Origin: Membranipora membranacea
Lineage: Eukaryota; Bryozoa; Gymnolaemata; Cheilostomatida; Membraniporidae
Assembly (NCBI GenBank): GCA_914767715.1
Contig: OU612075.1
Location: 19,408,001-19,472,000, forward strand
Length of the DNA: 64,000 bases
Reading direction: 5' to 3'
Shown: in pieces, positions 12,291 through 23,194 of the stretch
How positions within the stretch are numbered: the first letter of the stretch is position 1
How the letters are laid out: every line of letters starts with the position of its first letter
Made by a program: the position numbers and the translations under genes
The notes under the pieces: model-generated
What the model was told of the DNA's origin: nothing
Databases searched by the model: none
The model's input: only the letters and a program-made list of their open reading frames with translations

Positions 12291-14517
12291 CATTTATTTA
12301 GATTTGCTAATGCATGAAGGTTAGGACTGACAGTACCAAACCTTCAGTGTGGGGATCAGGTGGAACCCTCATATGTTACTTTGTGGCCTGTTTGTAGATA
12401 CTCAGGCTTCACCGGAAGGGAGGTTAGTTATTGAACAAACTGTCATCATTGTGCATAATCAAATGAGGGTTGATGACACAATATGGGACAACATGGCCAA
12501 AAATTATTCCATTACTACATCTATCTCACAATGCCCTGTGATATTTCAATCATTTGGTGTTAACAATAATTAACCAAGATTTTCAAAGAAACACCAGCAA
12601 AAAATCCTTGTACTTTGGTTGAAGCAATCATATTCAGCTTTGGATCTAAAACCCTCTTACTACAATTATTCAAAGCTAAAATGTATATAAAGACAATAAC
12701 TGTTAGAGTTTTTTTATTCTCTTGATTGACTGTCGTGTTCATTTCATTGAGTATTTTCCAATCGAAAGAAGAAACACAACTGAATGAATCGAGAGCCAAA
12801 CAAAGACATTGCTGTCAGCAAGGAGTTAAAGACATTAACTCCTTGCTGTCAGTAGAGTGAAAATAAATTGAGCGTGATATCCATGTCATTAACAATCATG
12901 TTGGCCGGTGATATCGCTGACTTTCTCACAAGGTTATAGAAGCGCCTCCCATATTTGGTATCATATTGTATGTCTCAGCCTGATAGAGAGCACTGTGACA
13001 ACATTATTAAGTCTCTAGACACTATTAGCTTTACTGGAATGAAAATTCTTCTAAACTTTACTCAACTGCTTAGGTTGTACCCACTTTGTAGCTTAATAAA
13101 ATAGAAGTGTGTATGAAATGGTTCAATTCCAGAACGTGGTCCGCTGAAGTTTGGGGTGGGGGAATCTTTGAAAAATAAGATTATTGACATGTGATTCAGC
13201 AAATCTTGTCACCCCAACAAATATCCTAAACCCACAGAACCTACAATAACATAATATAACTTGAGGTTTAGGACATTTGTTGTAGTTTGTGGAAATCAAA
13301 CTTTCAGGAGGGGTATTTTTGCAGTACTAGAAAATGCTCACGGAAAGAAAGTATGTGATCATGAGAGCACTGTTTCCTGAGTATAAAAATCTGGGTTTCC
13401 AATCAACAGTGAGGAGTAATAATAGACATTGGCTGCTCTTGATGGGAATAACAGGTTGCCTCAAAAATAAGATTATTGACATGCTAAAACATGACATTGA
13501 TATAAATTTATGGGTCAGTGGTAAAATACATAGCTTGGCATGCCGTCAGTATAAACCTTTGTGTCAGTAGCTAAATAAGTATAGAAACCATGAGAGTAAA
13601 AGAATCCTTTGAAAGACAGGTATTGAACATGTCGGTTTTTTTGATAGTCCGGCCAAACCAAAGGCAGCCCTTGGATGCATTTAGGCAAGTCTACTAAAAG
13701 TCAAGATGTATTTTTTGCCTGTAGTCTCACTTTTGATTGTATGAGGACTGACCATCCTTTGTTCTATACCAATGACTGTAATAAGACCAATTCAGACCAA
13801 CATTATTGACATGTTTAGCTGATAGCGTTAGACGTTAGATCACCACGGCGGGCGTCGTGTCTAACGCCCGCTGTATTACAGACAGTAATGAAGCTGATTA
13901 TTTGAAGCTTCTGGTGAGTACATGGATTTACCAGATTGGGTCATCAGAGCATGGCACCAACATGGGCAAGACTCCCAGTGATAATCCCTTCTTGAGAGGG
14001 CATGCCAAAAACAGCCTTCCCTGATCAAGCCGTATTTTAGGCAATGAGACATTTTAGATAGTCGGTATTGAGAACGATGTAACTTAGCAGGTTAGCATAC
14101 TTGTCAGCATTTTCACAACATGGAGTTCTTTAATATCACTGATATTCTTTCCTCTGTCCGATGATTGATTAATAGCCTAAAATAGAGTTTATATATTTAT
14201 TTGACTTCAATTTAATTTAAGATGAAATTTAGTTTGGCTCAAGACAAGGTCCGTATTTACAAATTGATGGCTAACACACAGCATACCTTCTGTGATTATG
14301 ATAGACTGACTGACCGATGGGCAAGTCTTAAGTGGGCATGATAAAACATTCAGATAAAATAGTTTTTGTATCAACGAAATGAAACTAGTTTGTTCGCTCC
14401 AATCTGTGGCTGAAGGTTGTGTGCTGGTATATGACGTCCGTATTAATTGCCAACTGACTTGTGGGTAATTATTTTATTTAGAAGACGTAACCTATAAAAA
14501 ATACTGACAATGTAACG
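12291..14517. other. non-coding stretch between copy C and LINE
   Basis: No gene recognised. It includes a strong hairpin at 12818-12846 (listed separately), a GC-rich hairpin near 13843-13870 (GCGGGCGT/ACGCCCGC), and a block at about 13500-13575 that loosely resembles the intron-2-type repeat seen at 903 and 3425. Confidence 0.4.
12818..12846. repeat. perfect 12-bp hairpin
   Basis: GCAAGGAGTTAA (12818-12829) and its exact reverse complement (12835-12846) are separated by a 5-nt loop. It does not match the histone 3' stem-loop and has no T-run after it. Confidence 0.8.
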
Positions 14518-15935
14518 ATGGAACAGGACAAGACGAAACGATTTAACATGTGGTTTGCAATGAAGCATAGTGATTGTCCTGTTTTACCAACTCTTGTTTC
14601 AGTTTATGATGATTTTTCTTTTGAGGAGGTTTACGCAACCTTATGTAATGTCCAGGCGAATAAGAGCCCGGGTCCAGATACGATTACAGCTAAACTACTG
14701 AAATGTGCTGCCTCTTCTCCAGCACACCCGCTGACACTCATATTCAATCGCTCTCTCTGAGAAGGTATCATGCCTAAGGTTTGGAAGTCGGCTGACATCA
14801 GACCAATCCCGAAGTGTGCAGGTGCGTCAGATGCTTAGGACTTCAGGCTTCCATCGTGGGTAAGTGCCTCCAACGTCTGGTAATGAAGAGTCTATCGCCA
14901 CTCCTCAACGACCCAACTCAATTCGCTTATAAGCCAAACAGATCAACAGAAGATGCCCTAATCACCCTAATAGACTCAGTAACTGAACACTTAGATTCAA
15001 ATGCTAAAAACCTCGTCAGGGCCCTATTCATAGACTTTTCCAGTGCTTTCAACAGTATCAACCCTGCGATCCTCATCAACAAGCTGGAAAGTTATAACAT
15101 CCACCCAAACATAGTTAATTGGCTATATGATTTTCTCACAAACGGAAGCCAACGAGTAGTGACGCCTCTCAGCACATCGAAATCATTGAATACCTCTACA
15201 GGCAGTCCCCAGGGCTGTGTCATTAGTCTACTGCTTTTCTCTCTCTATGTTATAGACATGCCATCTAGTGATAACATAGAGCTGGTGAAATACGCCGATG
15301 ACACGGTCATCATGAAACTCCTAGCCGATAACCAACCATCCGAGCTACAAACAATGACGGATAACATGTATGAATGGTGCTCCACTAACGACCTCATACT
15401 CAATGCTAAGAAGACAAAGGAGATGATCATTCGTAAAGCGAGGGATAATACATCCTACCCTCAACTGCTAGTAAACGGTACCCCTATTGAGCAGGTCAAC
15501 CAATTCACATATCTCGGCACTATCTTAACCAGCAAACTAGACTTCACCCCCAACACACTCAAAACAATCAAGAAAGCTTGTCAGAGGCTACACATCGTCT
15601 CTAAGCTGTACCATCTAGGCGTTAATGAGAAGCTTATCAAAACATGCTACAAATCATTTATTGAGTCCATTATCACATATCATCTAGTGGTGGTGTATAG
15701 CCATATGAATGCAGACTGCAGGAGAAAACTCAAATCTGTCATTAAAACGTCAGAATATCAAGCGGGTGACCTCGTATTTATATCGGCAGAAGACCTTTAC
15801 ACACACAGACTCAAAACTAAATCTCTTCGCATGATAGCAACAGATAACGAGCCAATGCTTGAGCTATATCAACTCCCCTCAGGTCGCTATCAAACAGTCA
15901 GATATAGAGTCCAGCCACGTGCCATGTTTTTTTGA
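14518..15935 (+). pseudogene. non-LTR retrotransposon reverse transcriptase fragment (CR1/L2 type)
   Basis: The first segment (14518-14760) carries NKSPGPDTI. A stop and a frame change follow between 14758 and about 14840. The second frame (to 15935) carries the RT motifs FIDFSSAFNSI (residues 72-82 of that frame), GSPQGC, and the catalytic YADD, then NDLILNAKKTKEMII and FTYLG. The C-terminal end matches the usual end of such LINE ORF2 proteins. The endonuclease domain is missing, so the copy is 5' truncated. The stop and frame break make it inactive. Clade assignment is by overall wording only. Confidence 0.85.
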
Positions 15936-16822
15936 TCGGAATGTATCAAATACCTTAATACTATATGCAGGAAATAAACAGTCTATTTTATATGACAACC
16001 TTTTATTACCAGTAAATTTTTAGTATCAATAATTTTTTAGACATTTATAAGAGCACCCTACGGAGACATTTTATTTCTCAGAGATTGAGACGAATACAAA
16101 ACACACATACATACATACAAGCTAAACACAAAATTAAATCGTCATCAGAATTACAAACAAGACAAAAAACAATAAACAAAGTACACGAATTACAAAATGA
16201 ATTTAAGCTCTTACAATTATTGATGGGAGAGGACGTTGAATTAACCAGCTGTTGTTGAGAACATAGCTCCTCCAAGCTAATAATTAACACCGCTAAAAAG
16301 GGTATATATAGTCTTATATAACGTTTGTCTGTATGATAATAATGAATATGGAACATGGCATAATAATATGCGCTCAAAATTAAGTTACAGCCATAGCAAT
16401 GGATAGAAATCTCCACAAACAGTTTGCTACATATTAGGAACGCATCAGAATAAACTTATTCATTTAAAAAATTAGACTTACATGGTGTAGAGTTCTATAA
16501 CATTTCTTGGAGCGAGTTGAAAACATGATACACATTAATAAATTTACTGGCGGCAAAAGATAAACCATCCTCTTGCTGAGCTGCCGCGTGTAATAATGCT
16601 GGCTGATGGTTAAATCAAATGAGTCATAGTCATAGCTATATAACTTGGAACAATAGGAAAGCGCAAACAGCACAGAAATAGCTGGCTGCTATAGCTATGT
16701 TTGTACCAAGATTATTGGTTATAATGAAGACAGTTAATAATAAATGCTAATTACCTTAATTAACTGGTCTTTTAGATTTCTTCTTGCATAAAAAAAAAAA
16801 TTCATGAATAAAAATGTCCATC
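15936..16822. other. non-coding stretch after the LINE
   Basis: AT-rich. The minus-strand open frames here show no recognisable domain and I regard them as chance. Confidence 0.4.
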
Positions 16823-16823
16823 C

Positions 16824-16929
16824 AAGAGACAGATATCAGAGAGACAGATATCAGAGAGACAGATATCAGAGAGACAGATATCAGAGAGACAGATATCAGA
16901 GAGACAGATATCAGAGAGACAGATAACAG
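16824..16929. repeat. 15-bp minisatellite (AGAGAGACAGATATC)n
   Basis: About seven near-perfect copies lie in a row. On the minus strand they encode a meaningless SLISV repeat inside a chance frame. Confidence 0.9.
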
Positions 16930-17450
16930 ATAGCAATATTGACATTTACTATTTCCTTCCGCTTTTAGGTAAGAGAAAAAAATGGTTTCATCGTTAGGGT
17001 GTGATTTTATTGGTTTATTTTCTAAGATTACAGTGCTGATAGACACGTCATACGACATAAAACAGCTGTCAGCACTAACAGAAAGAAGAGGGAAACAATA
17101 CATGTAGGTGATGTAACGCATTATCATAGTGGTTATTATATATACTTTTATTGTCACTCTACAATCATCTTTAGGAATGTTTTTCATGCAGTGACAGAAC
17201 AAAACAACAAAACTTAAGCGGAGGTTATTAGAAACTTCAGCGGAGGTTAAAAAAAGCTTCAAGGTTATGCATTATAACAGATACATTATAACAGATTCAT
17301 TATAACAGATACATGTTGCCGAATTATTAAATCAAATCACCAGCTTTCTTGCTTCGAAATAGTGTCACAAAACAGGAGAAGCTACTCAGTTTAAATCTTA
17401 GAAATCCATGTTTACAAATTTTGATTTGCTCGCCATAAAGTGATTATCGA
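16930..17450. other. non-coding stretch with a dispersed repeat
   Basis: Bases about 17148-17215 (ACTTTTATTGTCA...CATGCAGTGACAGAACAAAA) recur at about 22449-22512. Near 17260-17310 a TTATAACAGATWCA motif is repeated three times. No gene. Confidence 0.5.
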
Positions 17451-19578
17451 ATGCAATACAGCTCCACAGAGTTTGCTGGCAAAAAACAAGCTTGTCCTAC
17501 CCCCGAGTTCATCAGCGCTTCAAGGTCTACTCCTTCAGGTAGGCTTTATAGCATTTCTGGACCAAATTGTTGTAGCGGAGTAGTCATGGCCTCTGGTGTC
17601 AGGGTCTGCGGGGCAAAGCCTTCAGGAAGTGGAATACTCATCGAATTAGCCATCTCCATCATCTGAATTATGGAATCCATCATGGTGGCTGTATCAGTTT
17701 GGTCGGCTGCGTTTCCGGAATTCAAAACCTGACCTGCACCCGAGTTCATGAGCGCTTGAAGGTCAACTCCTTCTGCAAGGCCCTGTGACATATCTGGGCC
17801 AAATTGTTGTAGCATGTTAGTGAAGGCCTTTGGGGTGAGACCTGATCAAAGCCCTCGGGAAGAGGAATGTCCATCGAATTGGCCAACGATCCAGCATTTG
17901 GTTCACCTAATGTTGGCAACTAACTCTGCCATAGCCTCGTTTGCTGCAAGTAACTCCTCAATTGTCATGCTGGAATTACGCTCTCACCCACGCCTAACCC
18001 AGCCAACTCACTCACTGAGATATCCTCAGGGACTGGATTATATTCGCCGGAGTTAACTTGTACAAGACTCGGTTTGGCCTGAGCGTATCGCTGGAGTTTG
18101 TTGTAAGAAACACATCGGGATTTCCCTTTAGATGATTTGAAGGTGTTACATCTAAGCTCAGATGTCCATCCACCCAACCTTTACAGAGCCATCATTTCAG
18201 ATTCACATGCTTCGTTCTACAAACAGGAATATTGTTATCTATCAAAGAACTATTTCTGAATCTGTCAACTGTTGGCTGAAGGTATCATAGACCAGAATTT
18301 TGATAAAACAAGGTTCACGAGGCGTAGGACGGTGGGCAAGAGTCTGGGGGGCTCAGACTATTCAAGAGGTCATCATATGATGTTTAAATATAATCATTTA
18401 AATAATCCACAGGTGGGACATTGATGGGTAGCGCCACTGCTAACTCAGACAAATATTGCCTATCAAACAATGTTAACCATTCATTGCATAGCCCAGAAAA
18501 CTTTTTAAATCCAACTAAGATCACAGATTAACAAAATATCAGAAGATCAAACTGTGAATCCGGAAAAAGTTGGTTGATTAATTCGACGAGATTACCGAAC
18601 AGAAAATACTGCTAATATTGTAGAATGACTATAAGAGTAAATGTTTATATACAATTAAGTAGTTAAACGAAAGTTATTCTAAACAAAGGTAGTCTATAAA
18701 TTCTTCTAATATAAAAGGTAGTTCTAATATGAAAAGTTCTTGTCTTTTTTCATTGAAAAGAGCAGAAACAAATGCTAGATGTTCAAGCAACATAATTTAT
18801 GACAATGTGTTGCAATAAAGCGCAAATTTGAAGGAGTTGTCTTGTCACGCTAAGAAAGGAGACAACTGCCAGACACAAATGTGAGCAGCAGTGTTCATAG
18901 TTATTTTGAAAGCAGCATCTTGTTAGATTGATCTAATAAAAAGTATCATATTTACCACTTTGTTCAGTGCCAAAGGGAGGCAATATAACATCATGTATCT
19001 TTGCACTAACTATTCGTTCAACCTTCCACAAACTTTTTGCAGGCCATTTTGCAGGGTCGGACATCATAGCTCATCCTCATGCGACACTTTGGCGCAAGAA
19101 CATAGCGGAGATTGGGAATTTGGATAGGACTAGTGCCAAAAGATATATTGTCGAATTGTCGGACTTCAAAAATCTCTGTGCGCACTGCTATCTGTTCAGT
19201 CATATTGAGGCTTGTCAATAAGAATCCATAACCTGAGAAAAAGGAAAGATAACTTAGTTATTTGCATATTTCTTGGAGTATGCATAATTTTGTGTACAAA
19301 AAGCGTTTAAAAGTTTTTGAAAACGAATCAGGTTTTTGGTATATTTCTGGAGTTTCCAGCCTTGAAAATGCTACAAGTTTCATGGACAACATATGGCCCA
19401 GGTTCAACTCATTTTCACTCAAAGTTGAGTTGTGGAGGTACTAAAAAGGTACTATTTTAACAATAGTATTTACAAAATTGTACCTTTTTGATATCTAATT
19501 AGTAAAACACATAGAAGTGAAAGGATACTGTATGAGAGGAGATGTTACTTAAAAGCTCACCTTGACATTAAATCCGCA
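17451..19578 (-). pseudogene. Frizzled-CRD-like copy D, disrupted
   Basis: Exon 2 (19232-19027) keeps its acceptor and frame, but the C4 cysteine is Arg (NLRYVLAPKC) and the exon end reads GTGGAAGG where A and C have GTGGTAAG, so the donor is lost. Exon 3 begins after an intact acceptor at about 18217, meets a TAA after MMAL, keeps the SELRCNTFKSSKG and acidic EDISVSELAGLG segments, and then shifts frame repeatedly. The tail motifs LPEG and LQQFGP continue in other frames down to about 17480. Only the last few bases of exon 1 and its donor (about 19557-19570) are recognisable. Upstream is unrelated gag-like sequence. No promoter is left. Confidence 0.75.
18218..19020 (-). other. copy D intron 2 region, non-coding
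   Basis: This stretch lies between the exon 3 and exon 2 remnants of copy D. No further feature seen. Confidence 0.4.
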
Positions 19579-19603
19579 GTGCACATCCCAATACAGTACC
19601 AGA

Positions 19604-20005
19604 TTATGGAGAAGGCTATCGCCGACACATAATCTAAACGCTCAAAACTCAAAGCCAAGATCGACACTCTCGCCACTCAGCTGAGCAGAACTTGTTCTAC
19701 ACCAGATAAGCGTAAATCATATTATGACGATTTGTTAAAAGCGTGTGACAATTTATTGCTTAGTCATCATAATGACTGTGATCTCGTGCACGATGAAAAC
19801 TACGCAGACCATCCCACTGTTTCTGGTTCGGATTTATATTTGGCTGCTGTTAACAATTCGTTAGAGAAAGCAGAAAATTCATAGATCATGTGCTAACGAG
19901 GTATTTACATAATGTAGAGTTGGCCATTACTAAGGCCCAGTCTATTATATCACAAGTAGACACTATTAGCACAAATCAACATTTTATTTTGTGTAAGCAA
20001 GCTTA
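19604..20005 (+). pseudogene. gag-like coding remnant
   Basis: A frame starting MEKAIADT, interrupted by TAA, continues from 19632 as a stop-free stretch of about 84 codons (LKAKIDTLATQL, YYDDLLKACDNLL, VSGSDLYLAAVNN). After a frameshift near 19875 it goes on as FIDHVLTRYLHNVELAITKAQ to about 20005. The charged, helical, YDDLL-type wording resembles retroelement Gag, but I recognise no domain firmly. It abuts copy D where exon 1 should be. Confidence 0.4.
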
Positions 20006-20230
20006 GGATCAACTGTTGTATGTCGATCAATCTATGACTTTGTTTTCAATAATGCTTCTGATAATGTTATCCTAGGTAAATTAGATGATACTCTAAGTAA
20101 TTTAGACTGTGTTGAAATCACGTGATTGGAGAAACTCGCTTTTATTTTGAATTGAGATTATTGGAAGACAGTTTCAATGTGATGTCTTCACTGCTGAGAC
20201 GTTTATGGTTCAGAATTACAAAGTTTTTTC

Positions 20231-20390
20231 AAGACTTTGCAATGGCCTTGCAAGACTAAAATCTTGCAATTTTTCTGCAATTGGGACCAGGCTTTATTGG
20301 CACTTATGCAAAAGTTGTACTTGGTAAAGCCTGGTGCCAAATTGCAGCAAAACTGCAAAATCTCTGGCCTTGCAAGGTCTTGCAAGCATC
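20231..20390. repeat. imperfect palindrome, about 160 bp
   Basis: The left arm (GCAATGGCCTTGCAAGAC...CCAGGCTTTA) is repeated as its reverse complement on the right (TAAAGCCTGG...GGCCTTGCAAGGTCTTGC). As a result both strands give similar open frames rich in CNK and LQ, which are artefacts. It is probably a foldback MITE. Confidence 0.75.
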
Positions 20391-21071
20391 TCACAATTCT
20401 GAAACTCAAAAATTTTAACAATCTAAGGGTGTCAAGACCCTTGCAAGTGTTGCAACACCAATCTCAACAGTCTGACCACCTCATAATTCTAAGAAAGTTG
20501 CAATGTGATATCGCACACAAATTAATTGTGAACTGTAGGGCTAAGATTTTGGCTGTATATGTTATAAGTGGACTAAAGTTTAAATAAAGTATAGGAGATT
20601 CTGCAATCATTTGTTAACCATGATAATAGAAGTCGTAACACCTCTAACGTGAAATTTTGCAATTATGGACCACCGAATCTGAGTCCTAGCCACTAGGCTT
20701 AACAGTTTGGCTTGCTGCACTATGCAATTATAATCCAGATGCTATGGGCCCTCAGGGCCCAAAAGGCTAAAGTGTTTGTGAAAGAAATGTTTCTGCGTTA
20801 ATGTCGAAAAGGAAAAATTATTTTTTTTAAGACTTTGTAGCAATATGAACACCCTTTTCAAGTCAGTGTGATGGTTTGACAAGTGATAATCATGTGCACG
20901 ATGTTGAGCATGTCTTTAACCACTTAGTGTAATTCAGGAAAAATTTTAGCGACATGGTTCTCCCACGCTGGCAAGCCTGTGTTTACAGGGATGATTTGAC
21001 TTTTGAATGGGACCATCTCTATCACAAATAAAAAAGTTACAGAGTTTTGTTTCATATTTGCAGTATGGAAG
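20391..21071. other. non-coding stretch
   Basis: No gene seen. The downstream end borders the poly(A) signal of the minus-strand CSalpha-beta gene. Confidence 0.4.
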
Positions 21072-21081
21072 TTTATTTATT
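21072..21081 (-). terminator. poly(A) signal for CSalpha-beta gene 1
   Basis: Overlapping AATAAA hexamers on the minus strand lie about 80 bp past the stop codon at 21160. Confidence 0.5.
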
Positions 21082-21159
21082 GCAATAACATTGTTTTTTC
21101 AAAATATGATCCAAAATTAACAATGTCTCTACTACAATTTGCATTTAGTTGAGTCCACA

Positions 21160-21552
21160 TTAGTTAGAACCGTAGTAGCAGTGGCACTTGTCATCATTGG
21201 TGCGCTCATGTCCGGCACACCCCTGGTCTGCACACCAAGCCTGACAATTCTCCATACGGTGAGATGGTTTTATGGCGCCACAGTGATCTACAAACAGAAA
21301 GTTCTAGTAGATAGTGGGAAACGATATGGAAGTTATCATTATAAATTAATGTAATATGAATATTAAACCAAAATTGATTGAAGAGATGAGACTAAACTTA
21401 GAACACTAACTCCTCCATCAGATACGAGATTTTTACATCATATTTCTGAAAAAGGTGTTTTTTAGAAATGTTCACTCACCACTAAGAGCCTCTGTGACAG
21501 CAATCATACCAAGTACAACCAAACAGATAAGAGGCAGCAGTTTCATGTTCAT
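21160..21552 (-). CDS. small secreted six-cysteine CSalpha-beta (defensin-like) peptide 1
   Basis: Coding exons 21552-21480 and 21287-21160 (phase 1, GT-AG) give 66 residues. The first exon encodes a signal peptide (MNMKLLPLICLVV... ending TEA). The second encodes a mature peptide with cysteine pattern C-x11-C-x3-C-x4-C-x10-C-x1-C. The CxxxC and CxC spacing is the hallmark of cysteine-stabilised alpha-beta peptides, which include antimicrobial defensins and some channel-active peptides. The gamma-core glycine is replaced (DDKCHC). A non-coding first exon lies at about 21770-21725. The peptide differs from gene 2 at few positions. A role in host defence is an inference from the fold. Confidence 0.82.
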
Positions 21553-21724
21553 TTTTTGAGGATCTGTAATAGTACAAAATACAGTTTAGATATCTAACCT
21601 TTTTTTAGCAATTTATGGAATGTGTGAGACTTGGAAATGATCCATATAAGTATCAGTACAGTAAATTAAATGTGCAACTTTCAGTCGGTTTGATAAAAAC
21701 TGCAACTCGTAATAGTAGACTCAC

Positions 21725-21770
21725 CTCTGATAGTTTTGTCTTGTTCTGGAGAGGTGAAGCAGCGAGTGAC
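21725..21770 (-). other. non-coding first exon of CSalpha-beta gene 1
   Basis: It ends at a consensus donor (CAGAG|GTGAGT) and is spliced to an acceptor at 21563 just before the ATG. It shares the phrase TCACTCGCTGC with the first exon of gene 2. Confidence 0.6.
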
Positions 21771-21791
21771 ATGTAAACTCAGTGCTTGTCA

Positions 21792-21955
21792 TATTTATAC
21801 CCTACTGGAGGATATTTGTGACTTAGACGGTTTCAAAGAATACATTGTGTTAATAGCTATCTGCGGGTTTAACAATCTGAGCCCAACCACAAAGTTAAAC
21901 CACATATCCTGTCTGACATTGGTTTGTCAGTATAATCGTTCAGTGCATGCTGGTA
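21792..21955 (-). promoter_or_regulatory. conserved promoter of CSalpha-beta gene 1
   Basis: A TATA box (GGTATAAATA, 21792-21799) is preceded by a block that is conserved upstream of gene 2: ACCAGCATGCACTGAAC, GTGGTTTAACTTTGTGGT and TTAACACAATG occur in the same order in both. Confidence 0.65.
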
Positions 21956-22160
21956 TAATATATTCTACCAGATATATTCTGCTTGCAAACCTTGTTATGA
22001 ATGTCATTTCTTTATTACAGCAATGATCTGATGTTTGTAAGTCTTAACAGTTTATAGCATAGCATCTCAAGTATGTTCTTGGGGTATCACATGATTCAGT
22101 GGTTTGAATATGTAATAGGGAATTCCATTCTATCAAGTTAGTAGAAAACTAACAGCCCAA

Positions 22161-22290
22161 TAATAACTCAGGATTGGTCTGACGGTTAAGGGTAAGGATT
22201 GTCTATGATCCAGGTTCGTTTCCCGGCGCCGGATGTCATTTCTGATTAGGTAGTGGCAAACCATTCCATTCCTAGCCATGTCTGTTCGGA
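22161..22290 (+). repeat. tRNA-derived SINE-like element
   Basis: An A-box-like GGTCTGACGGTTAAGG is followed after about 30 bp by a B-box-like GGTTCGTTTCC (22212-22222) and then by an unrelated body. The head resembles tRNA, but the acceptor stem is not formed. Confidence 0.45.
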
Positions 22291-23190
22291 ACATGACCAT
22301 AAATACAGGAGGTCTACTGTGTGCTGGCAAGCAGTATAAGGATCCCCCTCTGCTTCTTCGAAAGAAGAGTAGCCGGCGACAGCGGGCAAGGGTTTAGGGT
22401 ATCTAACCCACACAAGCTAACTGCGCATAAGGGGGCCCATCAGAGATATTCATATACTTTTATTGTCAATCTACAATCATGTTGTTCATGCAGTGACAGA
22501 ACAAAAAACTTAAAAACTAAGGAAAAGAAGAGAGAAAAATTAAATAATCACACTGGTAAAAAGATAACAAGATTTAAAGTGCTTTGACAGCTGTCATTTA
22601 AAATGAGTGAGTTTGGTTGATGAGTGGTTCTGTATTGGTAAAAAGTGAAAAGTTGAAAGAGTTTTTTGTCTTAATTGATGGCTGTGATAATGTAACATAT
22701 GTTTGTCGTTAAACAAATGTTTCAGAGCTAGATGAAATTAAACCCGCAATCCAGTGCCATCAAATGCAAAATGTGAAGCCAAAAGTACTTGTGAAATGAC
22801 CAGCGAGGTGAGGAAAAGGAATCAGATCGAGAGATGTATGTAAATCACTTAACTGCGTTAGATGATACGGAATGGGGTTAACATTTGGTATCATACAAAA
22901 AGCCCTCTTTTTGAGCAAGTATATTCTTTCAAGAAGACATCGTGGTGATAAGACATTGTAGTTGTTGAAATAGGTCGGTCAATTGAGACGTAGCGTATAA
23001 GAAAAACCAAGTGCTCATGAGGAATCAAAAATTGTTTTGTAAGGAAAAGCTAAGCTAACTGCCAGAAAAAAAGTTTTAGCTGAGTGAAGTTTGTAAAAAT
23101 AACAATTGATTGTAACAAGATGGCGGAGTGATATTGTCAAGAGCAGAGAAAGGTTGATTTTTGTTTTTGTCAGATGTTGCATAAGGGTTT
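22291..23190. other. non-coding stretch
   Basis: It contains the dispersed-repeat piece at about 22449-22512 shared with 17148-17215. Otherwise nothing recognised. Confidence 0.4.
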
Positions 23191-23194
23191 AAAT

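Noticed and set aside
16756-17262. 168-codon minus-strand frame with SLISV repeats
   Set aside because: The repeat is the 15-bp minisatellite, and the remainder has no domain, signal peptide or splice context.
20203-20587. Frames on both strands with similar wording (NCKI, LQ-rich)
   Set aside because: They mirror each other because the DNA is a palindrome. There is no coding signal.
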